NCBI RefSeq assembly: GCF_900143245.1
Contig: NZ_FRDK01000001.1
Location: 682,001-746,000, forward strand
Direction of reading: 5' to 3'
Length of the DNA stretch: 64,000 bases
Source: Flavobacterium fryxellicola
GTDB taxonomy: Bacteria > Bacteroidota > Bacteroidia > Flavobacteriales > Flavobacteriaceae
Position 1 is the stretch's first letter. Each line of letters starts with the position of its first letter. Positions 54,481 through 63,774 of the stretch are shown here, piece after piece. The notes beneath the pieces were generated by a model, which made no database searches, had not been told where the DNA came from, and was given only the letters and a program-made list of their open reading frames with translations. The position numbers were made by a program, and so were the translations under genes.

Positions 54481-57318
54481 ATGAAAAAATTAGTACTATT
54501 CTCTGCCCTTATTTTGCAAAGTGTCTCTTATGGGCAAGTTTCCACCGAAGCCATTCAGCAAGCATTAGTTGCTAAAAAGCAAATGGAAAATCAATCTCTT
54601 TTTCAGAATGTTACTTTCGAAAATGTGGGTCCAACGGTGATGAGTGGACGAGTGGTTGATGTAGATGTGAATCCTGAAAACCCAACCGAATTCTATGTGG
54701 GCTATGCTTCAGGCGGACTGTGGTACACGAATAATAACGGAATGAGTTTTTCGCCGGTTATGGATGCAGCGCCTACGCAAAATGTGGGCGATATCGCGAT
54801 AGACTGGAAACGAGGAACCATTTGGGTAGGTACAGGCGAAGTCAATTCGTCCCGATCTTCATATGCGGGAATTGGAATCTTAAAATCCGAAGATAAAGGA
54901 AAAACATGGCAAAATATGGGATTGCAGGACAGCCATCACATTAGTAGAATCCTTATAAATCCTGCTAATTCCAACGAAATTGTTGTGGGAGCAGTGGGTC
55001 ATTTGTATTCTAAAAATGAAGAACGAGGAATTTTCAAAACGACTGATGGTGGTAAAACTTGGAATAAAACATTATATATTGACAATGAAACCGGTATTAT
55101 AGATGTGGCTGTTTCGCCAAAAAATTTCAAAGTTCAATTTGCGGCTTCTTGGAGTAAAGACAGGAAAGCGTGGGATTTTATAGGAAGTGGCGTCACATCA
55201 GGAATTTATAAAAGTGAAGATGCAGGACTGACATGGAAGCTTTTTTCAACAGCTGAAAGTGGATTTCCTGTTGGCGAAGGTGTTGGCAGAATTGGTTTAG
55301 CGGTGTATGATGATACTACTGTTTATGCCGTTTTAGACAATCAATTCAAAAGACCGTTGCAATCCAAAAAAAGCAATTGGTTACCCATTGCTTTTTCCAT
55401 GCCGGGAGACGAATTCTTGAAATTGCCCAATAAAAGTCTGAATTCTATTTTAAAGAATTACGGGTTAACCGAAAAATACAGAGCCGAAAATATCAAACAT
55501 TGGGTTCAAAACGGGTATTTGCAACCTAATGAAGCGGCCAAAGTAGTTTTGGAAACAATTAATAGTTTAGCGGAAACTGAAGTTATTGGTGCCGAAGTGT
55601 ACAAATCAAGTAACGGAGGGAAAAATTGGACGAAGACACATAAGGATTTTATTGATGATTTCTTTTATTCATACGGATATTATTTTAGTGTTATTTCAGT
55701 GGATCCAAACGATGTCAATAAAATTTATTTATCGGGTGTACCCATTATAAAATCGAATGATGGCGGAAAAACATTCGCCTCCATAAGCGATGAAAATGTT
55801 CATGCAGATCATCACGTAGTTTGGGTGAACCCAAATAAATCTGGGCACTTAATTAATGGGAATGATGGTGGGTTGAACATTTCGTACGATGACGGAGCGC
55901 ATTGGTTCAAAGGGAATTCCCATAGCGTAAGTCAGTTTTATGCAGTGAATGTGGATGAGCAAGAACCTTATAATATCTATGGTGGCATGCAAGACAACGG
56001 TGTTTGGGTTGGTCCAAGTGACTATAAGTATTCCTCAGAGTGGTATCAAACTGGAAAATACCCGTATGAAAATTTGATGGGTGGCGACGGAATGCAAACT
56101 CAAATCGACAAAAGAAATCCAAATATTGTTTTTACAGGATTTCAATTTGGAAATTATTATAGAATTGATCGTGCGAATAACAAGCGAGAGTACATTTCGC
56201 CAAAGCCAAAAAAAGACGAAAAACCATTCCGATTCAATTGGCAAACGCCTATTTTATTGTCTTCGCACAATCAAGATATTTTGTACATGGGATCCAATTT
56301 CTTGCACCGTTCGATGAATCAAGGACAAACTTGGACTGCGATTTCGCCTGATTTGACACAAGGAGTTAAGGAAGGTAATGTCGCTTTTGGAACCATTGCT
56401 GCGGTAAGCGAAAGTCAATTGCAGTTTGGTTTACTGTACACAGGAAGTGATGATGGATTGATTCATGTTTCCAAAGACGGTGGTGCGACTTGGAATAAAA
56501 TTTCGGGGAATTTACCTCAAAATCGTTGGGTTTCTAGGGTCGTGGCGTCGGCACACAAGAAAGAAAGAGTGTATGCGACTTTAAACGGTTATCGAAATGA
56601 TGATTTCACGAGTTATGTGTATGTGTCGGATGATTTTGGACAAACCTGGAGAAATATAGCTGCTAATTTACCTGCAAGTCCAGTAAATGTAATTGTGGAA
56701 GATTATGTCAACGAGAATATTTTATATCTGGGAACGGATAACGGTTTGTATGTTTCATTAAACAAAGGTGCAAGTTGGGATGATTTTTCTAACGGAATGC
56801 CAAACGTGGCAGTTCACGATGTGGTAATTCAAAAGAAAGCGAAAGATTTAGTGGTAGGAACTCATGGTCGTTCCATTTATAAAGTTAATTTGGATCAAGT
56901 GCAACAATTGAGCGATAAAGTGGTAGCGGAAAATCTTCATATTTTTGAACTTAAAAAGATAAAAAAATCAAGAGAATGGGGAAACAGCTGGAGTTCTTGG
57001 GCTAAGGCTTCAGAGCCAAAAGCAGAGATTTGGTTCTATTCCAATACGGATTCAGAAGTGCTTTTGCAAATTGAAAACAGCTTGAAAGAAGTCGTTTATT
57101 CTCAGAAAGTGAAAGCGTCAAAAGGAGTAAACAAACACGTTTATGATCTTTCCATAAGTAAAGCAACTGCTGATAATTGGAAAAATAAAGACAAAAAACT
57201 AAAACTGGAAGCAGCAAAAAACGGCAACTATTATCTTCCAATTTCAGTGAATAAAATCAGCATTCAAAAAGGAAAAGTGAAAGTAGTTACTGATCTTGAG
57301 ATTATAGAATCTAAATAA
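54481..57318 (+). CDS. secreted BNR/VPS10-like beta-propeller protein
   Basis: A 945-aa exported protein. Signal peptide 1-19 (ends VSYGQ), then one or two beta-propellers built of sortilin/BNR repeats with Asp-box motifs: SEDKGKTWQNMG, TTDGGKTWNK, SEDAGLTWKLF, SNGGKNWTKT, SNDGGKTFASI, SKDGGATWNKI, SDDFGQTWRN and LNKGASWDDF. A C-terminal beta domain of about 130 residues follows (after VGTHGRSIYKVN). Such proteins are often annotated as glycosyl hydrolases, but Asp-boxes are structural and no catalytic site is evident. I see no typical T9SS C-terminal domain. TAACTTTG at 54393-54400 is a possible -7 element. The role is unknown. Confidence 0.8.
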   Translation: MKKLVLFSALILQSVSYGQVSTEAIQQALVAKKQMENQSLFQNVTFENVGPTVMSGRVVDVDVNPENPTEFYVGYASGGLWYTNNNGMSFSPVMDAAPTQNVGDIAIDWKRGTIWVGTGEVNSSRSSYAGIGILKSEDKGKTWQNMGLQDSHHISRILINPANSNEIVVGAVGHLYSKNEERGIFKTTDGGKTWNKTLYIDNETGIIDVAVSPKNFKVQFAASWSKDRKAWDFIGSGVTSGIYKSEDAGLTWKLFSTAESGFPVGEGVGRIGLAVYDDTTVYAVLDNQFKRPLQSKKSNWLPIAFSMPGDEFLKLPNKSLNSILKNYGLTEKYRAENIKHWVQNGYLQPNEAAKVVLETINSLAETEVIGAEVYKSSNGGKNWTKTHKDFIDDFFYSYGYYFSVISVDPNDVNKIYLSGVPIIKSNDGGKTFASISDENVHADHHVVWVNPNKSGHLINGNDGGLNISYDDGAHWFKGNSHSVSQFYAVNVDEQEPYNIYGGMQDNGVWVGPSDYKYSSEWYQTGKYPYENLMGGDGMQTQIDKRNPNIVFTGFQFGNYYRIDRANNKREYISPKPKKDEKPFRFNWQTPILLSSHNQDILYMGSNFLHRSMNQGQTWTAISPDLTQGVKEGNVAFGTIAAVSESQLQFGLLYTGSDDGLIHVSKDGGATWNKISGNLPQNRWVSRVVASAHKKERVYATLNGYRNDDFTSYVYVSDDFGQTWRNIAANLPASPVNVIVEDYVNENILYLGTDNGLYVSLNKGASWDDFSNGMPNVAVHDVVIQKKAKDLVVGTHGRSIYKVNLDQVQQLSDKVVAENLHIFELKKIKKSREWGNSWSSWAKASEPKAEIWFYSNTDSEVLLQIENSLKEVVYSQKVKASKGVNKHVYDLSISKATADNWKNKDKKLKLEAAKNGNYYLPISVNKISIQKGKVKVVTDLEIIESK

Positions 57319-57339
57319 ACACTGTTATCTTAAAAAGTA

Positions 57340-57374
57340 AAAAGCACGATTTCATTTGAAATCGTGCTTTTTTT
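57340..57374. terminator. bidirectional terminator, BNR gene / aceA
   Basis: A 14-bp perfect stem, AAAAGCACGATTTC with GAAATCGTGCTTTT, with flanking T-runs on both strands between convergent stops. Confidence 0.88.
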
Positions 57375-57389
57375 ATAATACTTATGTCA

Positions 57390-58670
57390 CTAAAACTGCG
57401 CTACTTCTGTAGAATCTTTCATGGCAGTTGTAGATGATTTTCCTATTGTCACGGTATTTTGTACCGCATCAAAATAAGAAGTTCCTACGAAACCTTGGTG
57501 TTTTACTGCTTTGAATCCGTGTTGTTGCAACGCAAATTCTCTTTCTTGTAATTCAGAATATCCGGCCATACCTCTTTCTTTGTAGGCTTTAGATAATTCG
57601 AACATACTAGTGTTTAATGCGTGGAATCCTGCTAATGTGATGAATTGGAATTTGTATCCCATTGCTGCAAGATCTTCTCTGAACGTTTCCATTTCGGCTA
57701 CTGATAATTTTGCAGCCCAGTTGAAAGATGGTGAACAATTGTAAGCCAACATTTTCCCTGGGAATTTTGCGTGAATTCCTTCAGCAAATTTTCTTGCATA
57801 ATCTAGGTCCGGATTGCTAGTTTCCATCCAGATTAAATCAGCATAAGGCGCATAACTCAACCCTCTGTCAATTCCTTGCTCTACACCACAATTTACATAG
57901 AAAAAGCCTTCTCCTGTTTTTTCTCCCGTGATGAATTTGGCATCTCTTGGGTCAATATCGCTGGTTAATAAGTTAGCAGCGTCCGCATCTGTGCGAGCAA
58001 CCACAATGGTTGGTGTTCCCATAACGTCAGCTGCTAAACGAGCTGCAACTAGTTTGTTGATGGCTTCTTGTGTTGGAACCAATACTTTTCCGCCTAAATG
58101 TCCGCATTTTTTAGCAGAACTCAATTGGTCTTCAAAGTGAACACCAGCAGCTCCCGCTTCAATCATGGCTTTCATCAATTCAAAAGCATTAAGGTTTCCT
58201 CCAAAACCAGCCTCTGCATCAGCAACGATAGGTACTAAGTAGTCTTTCTTGTCTGTAGTTCCATTTACCACTTGTATTTGGTCTGCACGTAAAAGCGCAT
58301 TGTTGATTCTTTTTACTACCAATGGAACACTGTTCGCAGGGTATAAAGATTGGTCAGGATACATTTCTCCAGCTACATTTGCATCAGCAGCAACCTGCCA
58401 TCCGCTCAAATAAATCGCGTCTAAACCTGCTTCCACTTCTTGAATGGCTTGATTTCCAGTTAGCGCGCCAAGTCCGGCCACAAAATCCTGAGAATTTAGT
58501 TTGCTCCACAATGTATTGGCTCCAATTCTGGCGACACTGTGCTCAATTTGATACGATCCTTGTAATTTTACCACTTCTTCAGCAGTGTAAGGACGCTCAA
58601 TACCATTCCATCTTGGGTTTGTAAGCCAGTCGGTAACTAATTCTTGAATTCTTGTTTCTGTAGTTTTCAT
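57390..58670 (-). CDS. aceA: isocitrate lyase
   Basis: Splits isocitrate into glyoxylate and succinate, the entry to the glyoxylate shunt needed for growth on acetate or fatty acids. 426 aa, bacterial (short) form. The active-site loop is KKCGH (187-191, catalytic Cys189); substrate and metal residues are in [19 protein letters not shown] and [11 protein letters not shown]-like YNCSPSFNW. It follows aceB by 50 bp on the same strand and ends at a bidirectional terminator. Confidence 0.97.
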   Translation of the reverse strand: MKTTETRIQELVTDWLTNPRWNGIERPYTAEEVVKLQGSYQIEHSVARIGANTLWSKLNSQDFVAGLGALTGNQAIQEVEAGLDAIYLSGWQVAADANVAGEMYPDQSLYPANSVPLVVKRINNALLRADQIQVVNGTTDKKDYLVPIVADAEAGFGGNLNAFELMKAMIEAGAAGVHFEDQLSSAKKCGHLGGKVLVPTQEAINKLVAARLAADVMGTPTIVVARTDADAANLLTSDIDPRDAKFITGEKTGEGFFYVNCGVEQGIDRGLSYAPYADLIWMETSNPDLDYARKFAEGIHAKFPGKMLAYNCSPSFNWAAKLSVAEMETFREDLAAMGYKFQFITLAGFHALNTSMFELSKAYKERGMAGYSELQEREFALQQHGFKAVKHQGFVGTSYFDAVQNTVTIGKSSTTAMKDSTEVAQF

Positions 58671-58720
58671 CTTTTTTCTTCTTTTTTAGTTGCTTGTTTA
58701 TAGGTTTTGTATTTGGTATT

Positions 58721-60322
58721 CTAAATGTATTTGTATCCAGGAATAGTAAAAAATTCGATAAAATTGTCGTTTACGACTAGAATGTCTAATAATTGCTCCG
58801 CTAGTCTGTATTTTTGTTTTTCATGATTTTCATCTCCAACCTGCTTCCTGATTTTTTCAAATTCCTCCATAGCTAAGCGGTGATAGTATTTTTCATTCAG
58901 TACTTTTTGATTGTCTAAAACCACTTTGTTTTGGAGCCATTGCCACAATTGTGATCTCGAAATTTCAGCAGTCGCGGCATCTTCCATTAGATTATGTAAA
59001 GCTGCAGCACCTTGGCCATTGAGCCATGAAGCGATATATAAAACTGAAATACTAATATTTTTGCGAACCCCTTCTTCAGTAATGGTTCCTTTTGGAGTTT
59101 CCAATAAATCACTTTCGGAAACGTGTACGTCTTCTCTTTTTACAGCAATTTGATTTTTTTCTGGCATGTATTGGTCGAATACCGTCATGGCAAGTGAAAC
59201 TAAATCTGGATGTGCAACCCAAGTACCATCATGACCATTTTTTACTTCTCGCTCTTTGTCGGCTATTACTTTATCGAAAGCTACTTTGTTGGCTTCTTCA
59301 TTATTCTTAATCGGAATTTGTGCGGCCATTCCACCAATTGCATGAATATTTCGCTTGTGGCATCTTTGAATTACTAGTTGGGAATAGGCACTCATAAACG
59401 GTGCATTCATGGTTACCTGATCTCTGTTTGGAACTATAAACTTTGGATTATTTCTAAGTTTTTTGATGTAAGAGAAAATATAATCCCATCGTCCGCAATT
59501 AAGCCCTACAATATGATCTCTAAGTTCGTATATGATTTCGTCTAGCTGAAAACTGGCAGTTATTGTTTCTATTAAAACGGTGGCTTTGAATATTCCATTT
59601 TTTACACCTAAATACTCTTGTGTGAATTCAAAAACTTCATTCCACCATCTTGCTTCCAGGTAATGTTCTAGTTTCGGAATATAAAAATATGGCGCCGTTC
59701 CATCTTCAATTAGCTTTTTATGATTGTGAAAAGCATACAAGCCGAAGTCAATTAACGAACCTGAAGTTGTTTCTCCATTTGCTAAAAGATGTTTTTCTGG
59801 TAGATGCAATCCTCTTGGGCGAACAAGTAATACGGCTGTTTGATTGTTGAGGCTGTATTTTTTATTTTTTACTGTGTCCTCTAATGTGATGGTTTTGTTT
59901 ACAGCATCTTTAAGATTCTGTTGGCCGGTCATTAAGTTGCTCCAAGTTGGTGATGTGCTGTCTTCAAAATCGGCCATGAACGTTTTTGCTCCAGAATTCA
60001 AGGCGTTGATGACCATTTTTCTATCGACGGGTCCCGTTATTTCGACTCTTCGGTCTAATAAATCGGTTGGTGTTGTGGCTGCTTCCCAATTGCTTTGTCG
60101 AATACTTTTTGTTTCAAGTGGAAAAGTGGGTACTGCACCTGCATCGAATAATGCTTGTTGCTTCTTTCTTTCCTCCAAAAGCGCTAGTCTTTTTTCGTTA
60201 AAATTCTCATGAAGTAAAGACAAAAAAGTCATTGCTTCGTCAGTTAAGATCTCTGGGAAACGTTCCGTGGTTTCTTCTGAAAAATTTAACAAATTTTCCG
60301 AATATACTTCTTTAAATTTCAT
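58721..60322 (-). CDS. aceB: malate synthase A
   Basis: Condenses glyoxylate and acetyl-CoA to malate, the second step of the glyoxylate shunt. 533 aa, the A-type length. Signature KTFMADFEDSTSPTWSNLM; further conserved parts are LLVRPRGLHLPE, ATVLIETITASFQLDEIIYEL, GLNCGRWDYIFS and GMAAQIPIK. First gene of an aceB-aceA operon, divergent from a ScfR/RamB-type regulator with 161 bp between them. I found no consensus promoter for it in that gap, in line with activator-dependent expression, though that is inference. Confidence 0.97.
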   Translation of the reverse strand: MKFKEVYSENLLNFSEETTERFPEILTDEAMTFLSLLHENFNEKRLALLEERKKQQALFDAGAVPTFPLETKSIRQSNWEAATTPTDLLDRRVEITGPVDRKMVINALNSGAKTFMADFEDSTSPTWSNLMTGQQNLKDAVNKTITLEDTVKNKKYSLNNQTAVLLVRPRGLHLPEKHLLANGETTSGSLIDFGLYAFHNHKKLIEDGTAPYFYIPKLEHYLEARWWNEVFEFTQEYLGVKNGIFKATVLIETITASFQLDEIIYELRDHIVGLNCGRWDYIFSYIKKLRNNPKFIVPNRDQVTMNAPFMSAYSQLVIQRCHKRNIHAIGGMAAQIPIKNNEEANKVAFDKVIADKEREVKNGHDGTWVAHPDLVSLAMTVFDQYMPEKNQIAVKREDVHVSESDLLETPKGTITEEGVRKNISISVLYIASWLNGQGAAALHNLMEDAATAEISRSQLWQWLQNKVVLDNQKVLNEKYYHRLAMEEFEKIRKQVGDENHEKQKYRLAEQLLDILVVNDNFIEFFTIPGYKYI

Positions 60323-60415
60323 TTTATGGCTTATTTAATTTAACACTAATTGACTTTTGATAGGAATATGTAATTATTCAACACTGCAATACTACAAAAA
60401 GTTTTTTATAAAACA

Positions 60416-60429
60416 AGCGAACGTACGCT
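60416..60429. promoter_or_regulatory. candidate operator in the aceB/regulator gap
   Basis: AGCG-AACGTA-CGCT is a small inverted repeat, 20 bp upstream of the regulator's -33 element and about 94 bp upstream of aceB. It is a guess for the regulator's own binding site. Confidence 0.25.
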
Positions 60430-60448
60430 AAAAGTGAAAAATAATTTT

Positions 60449-60479
60449 TTTGACGCAAATATTTTTTAATGTATCTTTG
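60449..60479 (+). promoter_or_regulatory. promoter of the glyoxylate-shunt regulator gene
   Basis: TTTG (60449-60452), 19 bp, TATCTTTG (60472-60479). The ATG is only 4 bp past the -7 element, so the transcript is probably leaderless or nearly so. Confidence 0.7.
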
Positions 60480-60483
60480 AAAT

Positions 60484-61965
60484 ATGAACATAGAAAAGGA
60501 TTACATCAAGCTAATTTTTGGCCTAAAACTCAAGCAGGCGCGTACGAATAAGAATTTATCTTTATTTGGCTTAGCCAAAATTACAGACCTTTCAAAATCG
60601 TATTTAAATGAAATTGAGAAAGGGAAGAAGTATCCTAAAACAGATAAAATCATTCTTTTGGCTGAAAAATTAGAAGTTTCGTATGATAATATGGTGTCTT
60701 TAAAACTGGATAATAATCTAGCACCCATTGGAGAAATTCTAAAATCTGGCATTTTGAAAGAAATTCCGTTAGAAATTTTCGGAATTCAGGAAAACGATCT
60801 GATCGATATTATTGCTAATGCTCCTGCAAAAGTCAATGCCTTTATCAGTACGATTATTGAGATTGCACAACATTATAATCTGACTAGAGAGAGTTTCTTT
60901 TTGGCTTCCTTGCGTTCGTATCAAGAGGCGCACAATAACTACTTTGAAGATTTAGAGCAAAAGGTGTTGGAGTTCTCCAAAGCTTTTTATGTAAATATTG
61001 ATACTAAAATTTCTATTGAGGAGCTCACGGCAATATTAATTGAGGAATATGGATACACAATCCAAGAGCTGATTTTTTCTGAACAAGAACAGTTAGGGGA
61101 CTTGCGATCGATATTTGTGCCAAAAAGTAAGACGTTATTACTTTCGCTTGATATTGATGAACCTCAAAAAGCATTTATTCTAGCCAAAGAAATTGCCTAT
61201 AATTATTTAGAAATTACAGAGCGGTTGTATACCTTTAGCTGGATTAAATTTGATAATTTTGATCAGGTTTTAAATAATTTTTATGCCTCTTATTTTGCAG
61301 GAGCCTTACTTATACCGAGACAAAAATTGATTGATGAATTGAATATTTTTCTAGCAAAAACAGATCCAAAACCACAAGAGATGATCGCGCTAATGAGTGG
61401 ATTTAATGTTTCTCCAGAATCCTTTTATCAAAGGTTGACGAATATTTTGCCAAAAGATTTTCAATTAAAAAATCTCTTTTTTCTAAGATTGTCTCATAAA
61501 ATTGGAGCTGATACGTACCAGATAAAAAAGGAACTGCATATTACCAATCAGCAGGAACCACATGCGAATGAAATGAATGAGCATTATTGCCGCCGCTGGG
61601 TTTCTATTCGGACTATTGAAGAATCTTTGAAGCAAAAGAAAAATCACTTTTTTGATGCGCAAATCTCCAGTTACGAAAACAGTAAAAATGAATACTTGGT
61701 TTTTTCATCAGCAACTCCCGACCCGTTCAAGGTAGATTGTATTCGTAGTATTTCAGTAGGGATTTTGATCACGCCAGCGGTTAAAAAGAAATTTAAATTT
61801 ATGGAAACCAATTCCATTAAGAAACAAGTGGTTGGAGTTACTTGTGAAACCTGTGCGGTTAAAAATTGTTTGGAAAGAGCTTCTCCACCAATTCAATTGG
61901 AGCAGAAAACACGCAATGAAAATACAGATTTGATTGTGCAGCAGTATATGGCCAAGTTTAGTTAG
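60484..61965 (+). CDS. ScfR/RamB-type XRE transcriptional regulator
   Basis: 493 aa. The N-terminal XRE helix-turn-helix spans about 9-64 (LKQARTNKNLSLFGLAKITD, LSKSYLNEIEKGKKYP). The middle (about 160-290) follows the IrrE-like layout, but the zinc motif HExxH is absent: the equivalent helix reads LAKEIAYNYLEI. The C-terminal part is the short-chain fatty-acyl-CoA-regulator type domain, with CxxCxxxxC (Cys454, Cys457, Cys462) followed by ERASPP. Relatives (RamB, ScfR) control acetate, propionate or glyoxylate genes. Divergence from aceB-aceA makes it their likely regulator, probably sensing an acyl-CoA. Likely leaderless mRNA. It ends at a strong terminator. Confidence 0.87.
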   Translation: MNIEKDYIKLIFGLKLKQARTNKNLSLFGLAKITDLSKSYLNEIEKGKKYPKTDKIILLAEKLEVSYDNMVSLKLDNNLAPIGEILKSGILKEIPLEIFGIQENDLIDIIANAPAKVNAFISTIIEIAQHYNLTRESFFLASLRSYQEAHNNYFEDLEQKVLEFSKAFYVNIDTKISIEELTAILIEEYGYTIQELIFSEQEQLGDLRSIFVPKSKTLLLSLDIDEPQKAFILAKEIAYNYLEITERLYTFSWIKFDNFDQVLNNFYASYFAGALLIPRQKLIDELNIFLAKTDPKPQEMIALMSGFNVSPESFYQRLTNILPKDFQLKNLFFLRLSHKIGADTYQIKKELHITNQQEPHANEMNEHYCRRWVSIRTIEESLKQKKNHFFDAQISSYENSKNEYLVFSSATPDPFKVDCIRSISVGILITPAVKKKFKFMETNSIKKQVVGVTCETCAVKNCLERASPPIQLEQKTRNENTDLIVQQYMAKFS

Positions 61966-61988
61966 GTGGATTTTGTGTTAAAATAAGG

Positions 61989-62029
61989 AAGCGACGCAAA
62001 ATTCATATTAGAATTTTCGTCGCTTTTTT
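61989..62029 (+). terminator. terminator of the regulator gene
   Basis: AAGCGACG with CGTCGCTT and AAAATTC with GAATTTT form a stem with one bulged C, then T6. It lies 24 bp past the stop. Confidence 0.85.
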
Positions 62030-62043
62030 ATTTTAGGGTTTGA

Positions 62044-63405
62044 TTATTCGGCCCACTTGTAATAGCGTGCCCCTAATAAATTCGGATTCTCAGTTTCAAT
62101 ACGATGCAGAGTCCATTCGTTTTTTGGAGTTTGAATGCTGGTTCTTTGTTCCTTTTTATGAAGTTTTTCGTAGGTCTCAAAATCAATCTCGAGGCTTTTT
62201 TCTAGGGTTTCAAAAAGGTGTACGCCTGTCATAGCTGATTTCCAATTGGGTTGAATCGTTCCTTCAAAAACTTTGGATTTAGATCCGCTTCCGTAAGCTA
62301 AAAAACCAAATGTAGTTCCAGAAATTTCTTTTTCAGTATCGTAAAAATGAGCTAAAGTCGACAATAATCCCATAAAAATAGATCCCGTGTATAGATTTCC
62401 TATCAATGACGAAGCGATTTCGGCAGGCATCAGTTTTTCAGCAACAAATGCTTTGTAGGCTTCAGATTTACTGACTTCTTTCAGTTTGTTTTGGTATTCC
62501 ACAGCATCTTCGTTTCCTGAGATGGTGGTTATGGAGGCGTCCAAAGCATAAATTTCAGATAACATGCGGCGTCCTTGAAAGGCATAAGGAAGGTGCATGA
62601 CAATGCTGTTCCAAGAATCATATACCGTCTCAGGAGTTTTTTTTAATTTTTTAAAGCAGAAATACGCATCTCGAGTCCTGTCCATATAACACTGATTGGA
62701 ATATTGACCGTCAAAAACGGGTTGGTCTTTGTGAATTTCTATCTCACTCTCTAGATTTTCAAACCAAGGTTCGTTGGTTGCATTTCCAGTTATGGCAGTT
62801 TTAGAAATGGAACGATACGGTTTAAAAAAATCAAAAACGCCTTTGGTGCTGGTTGCCCAATGGTTCTCGATAGCAATAATTCTCGGGTTTGCAGTAATCA
62901 ACATGGCTAATGCGCCTGCTCCTTGCGTGTATTCTCCGGTAGAGTTTAAATCGTATTTAGCAAAATCAGTTGCAACCACAATTGCTTTTTTAGTTGGGTT
63001 TAAGTGTATGAAATCAATACAGTTTTGCATCGCATCTACCGCGCCGATGCAGGCAAAAGTAAAATCGACCACATCGCATTCGGATAACGTGTTTTCTCCA
63101 AAATTTTGTTCCATCAAAGTGACTAAAAAAGAGCTTAGTGGTTTTGAGCCGTCAATAGCACTTTCGGTACCTACATAAATTCGAGCTATTTCTGTAAGAT
63201 CAATTGCATGGTCCGTAATTAATTTTGTCAAGGCATTAGCACCAAAAACGACTGTATCTTGATGGGTATCCGGGAGGGTCATTTTGAGCAGTCCCAGTCC
63301 TTTTTCTAATTTTTCGGGGTCGATATTTCTGGCTTTTGCCAAAGTTTTGATTGGTAAATGTATTTTTGCAACATCAAAAGTGATGGCGTCAATTCCTATT
63401 TTCAT
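62044..63405 (-). CDS. mvaS: hydroxymethylglutaryl-CoA synthase
   Basis: Condenses acetyl-CoA and acetoacetyl-CoA to HMG-CoA in the mevalonate route to isoprenoids. 453 aa. Active-site residues match the HMGCS family: Glu81 (YVGTESAID), Cys119 (DFTFACIGAVDAM) and His271 (VMHLPYAFQGRRM); SLIGNLYTGSIFMGL and FLAYGSGSKSKVFEG are also typical. Family relatives act in polyketide beta-branching, but no polyketide genes are near and the length fits MvaS. A full promoter lies directly upstream. Single gene. Confidence 0.92.
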   Translation of the reverse strand: MKIGIDAITFDVAKIHLPIKTLAKARNIDPEKLEKGLGLLKMTLPDTHQDTVVFGANALTKLITDHAIDLTEIARIYVGTESAIDGSKPLSSFLVTLMEQNFGENTLSECDVVDFTFACIGAVDAMQNCIDFIHLNPTKKAIVVATDFAKYDLNSTGEYTQGAGALAMLITANPRIIAIENHWATSTKGVFDFFKPYRSISKTAITGNATNEPWFENLESEIEIHKDQPVFDGQYSNQCYMDRTRDAYFCFKKLKKTPETVYDSWNSIVMHLPYAFQGRRMLSEIYALDASITTISGNEDAVEYQNKLKEVSKSEAYKAFVAEKLMPAEIASSLIGNLYTGSIFMGLLSTLAHFYDTEKEISGTTFGFLAYGSGSKSKVFEGTIQPNWKSAMTGVHLFETLEKSLEIDFETYEKLHKKEQRTSIQTPKNEWTLHRIETENPNLLGARYYKWAE

Positions 63406-63423
63406 TCTTTAAGTTTTAAAACA

Positions 63424-63453
63424 CAAAGTTAAAATCATAGCGTGCTACAGCAA
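63424..63453 (-). promoter_or_regulatory. promoter of mvaS
   Basis: On the minus strand TTG (63451-63453), 19 bp, then TAACTTTG (63424-63431), 18 bp before the mvaS ATG. Confidence 0.65.
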
Positions 63454-63711
63454 GTAATTTGGAGTTGTAAAATGGCAAGACTTGTTCTTTTTGGTGAATT
63501 GGAAATTTAGAGCGATAAAAATTATTAAATTGCTATTTTTGGACTATTTACAGCTTGCTTTTTTAGCAATATCATGATGAGTTATTTAAGATTTTTTTCT
63601 TTTTTGTTTAACCGCTTTTCCGTCTATTTTAGGGCTTATCTTAGATTTTTAAGGATTTCTTGGTGTTTTGTGTAAAACACTTTAAATTCATTATAAATAA
63701 CAGCGAAAAGG

Positions 63712-63742
63712 TTGTAGTTGCTGTCTAATTGCTTTATTTTTG
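63712..63742 (+). promoter_or_regulatory. promoter of the succinate dehydrogenase operon
   Basis: TTG (63712-63714), 20 bp, TATTTTTG (63735-63742), 32 bp before the ATG. Full consensus. Confidence 0.7.
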
Positions 63743-63774
63743 TACAATTCTTTAAAATCAATTATTTAAATCTT

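Larger units (their letters stand above)
63406..63774. other. mvaS to sdh intergenic region
   Basis: 369 bp between divergent genes. It holds the mvaS promoter and the sdh promoter. A further TATTTTTG at 63534-63541 has no partner TTG. No other gene was seen. Confidence 0.5.
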
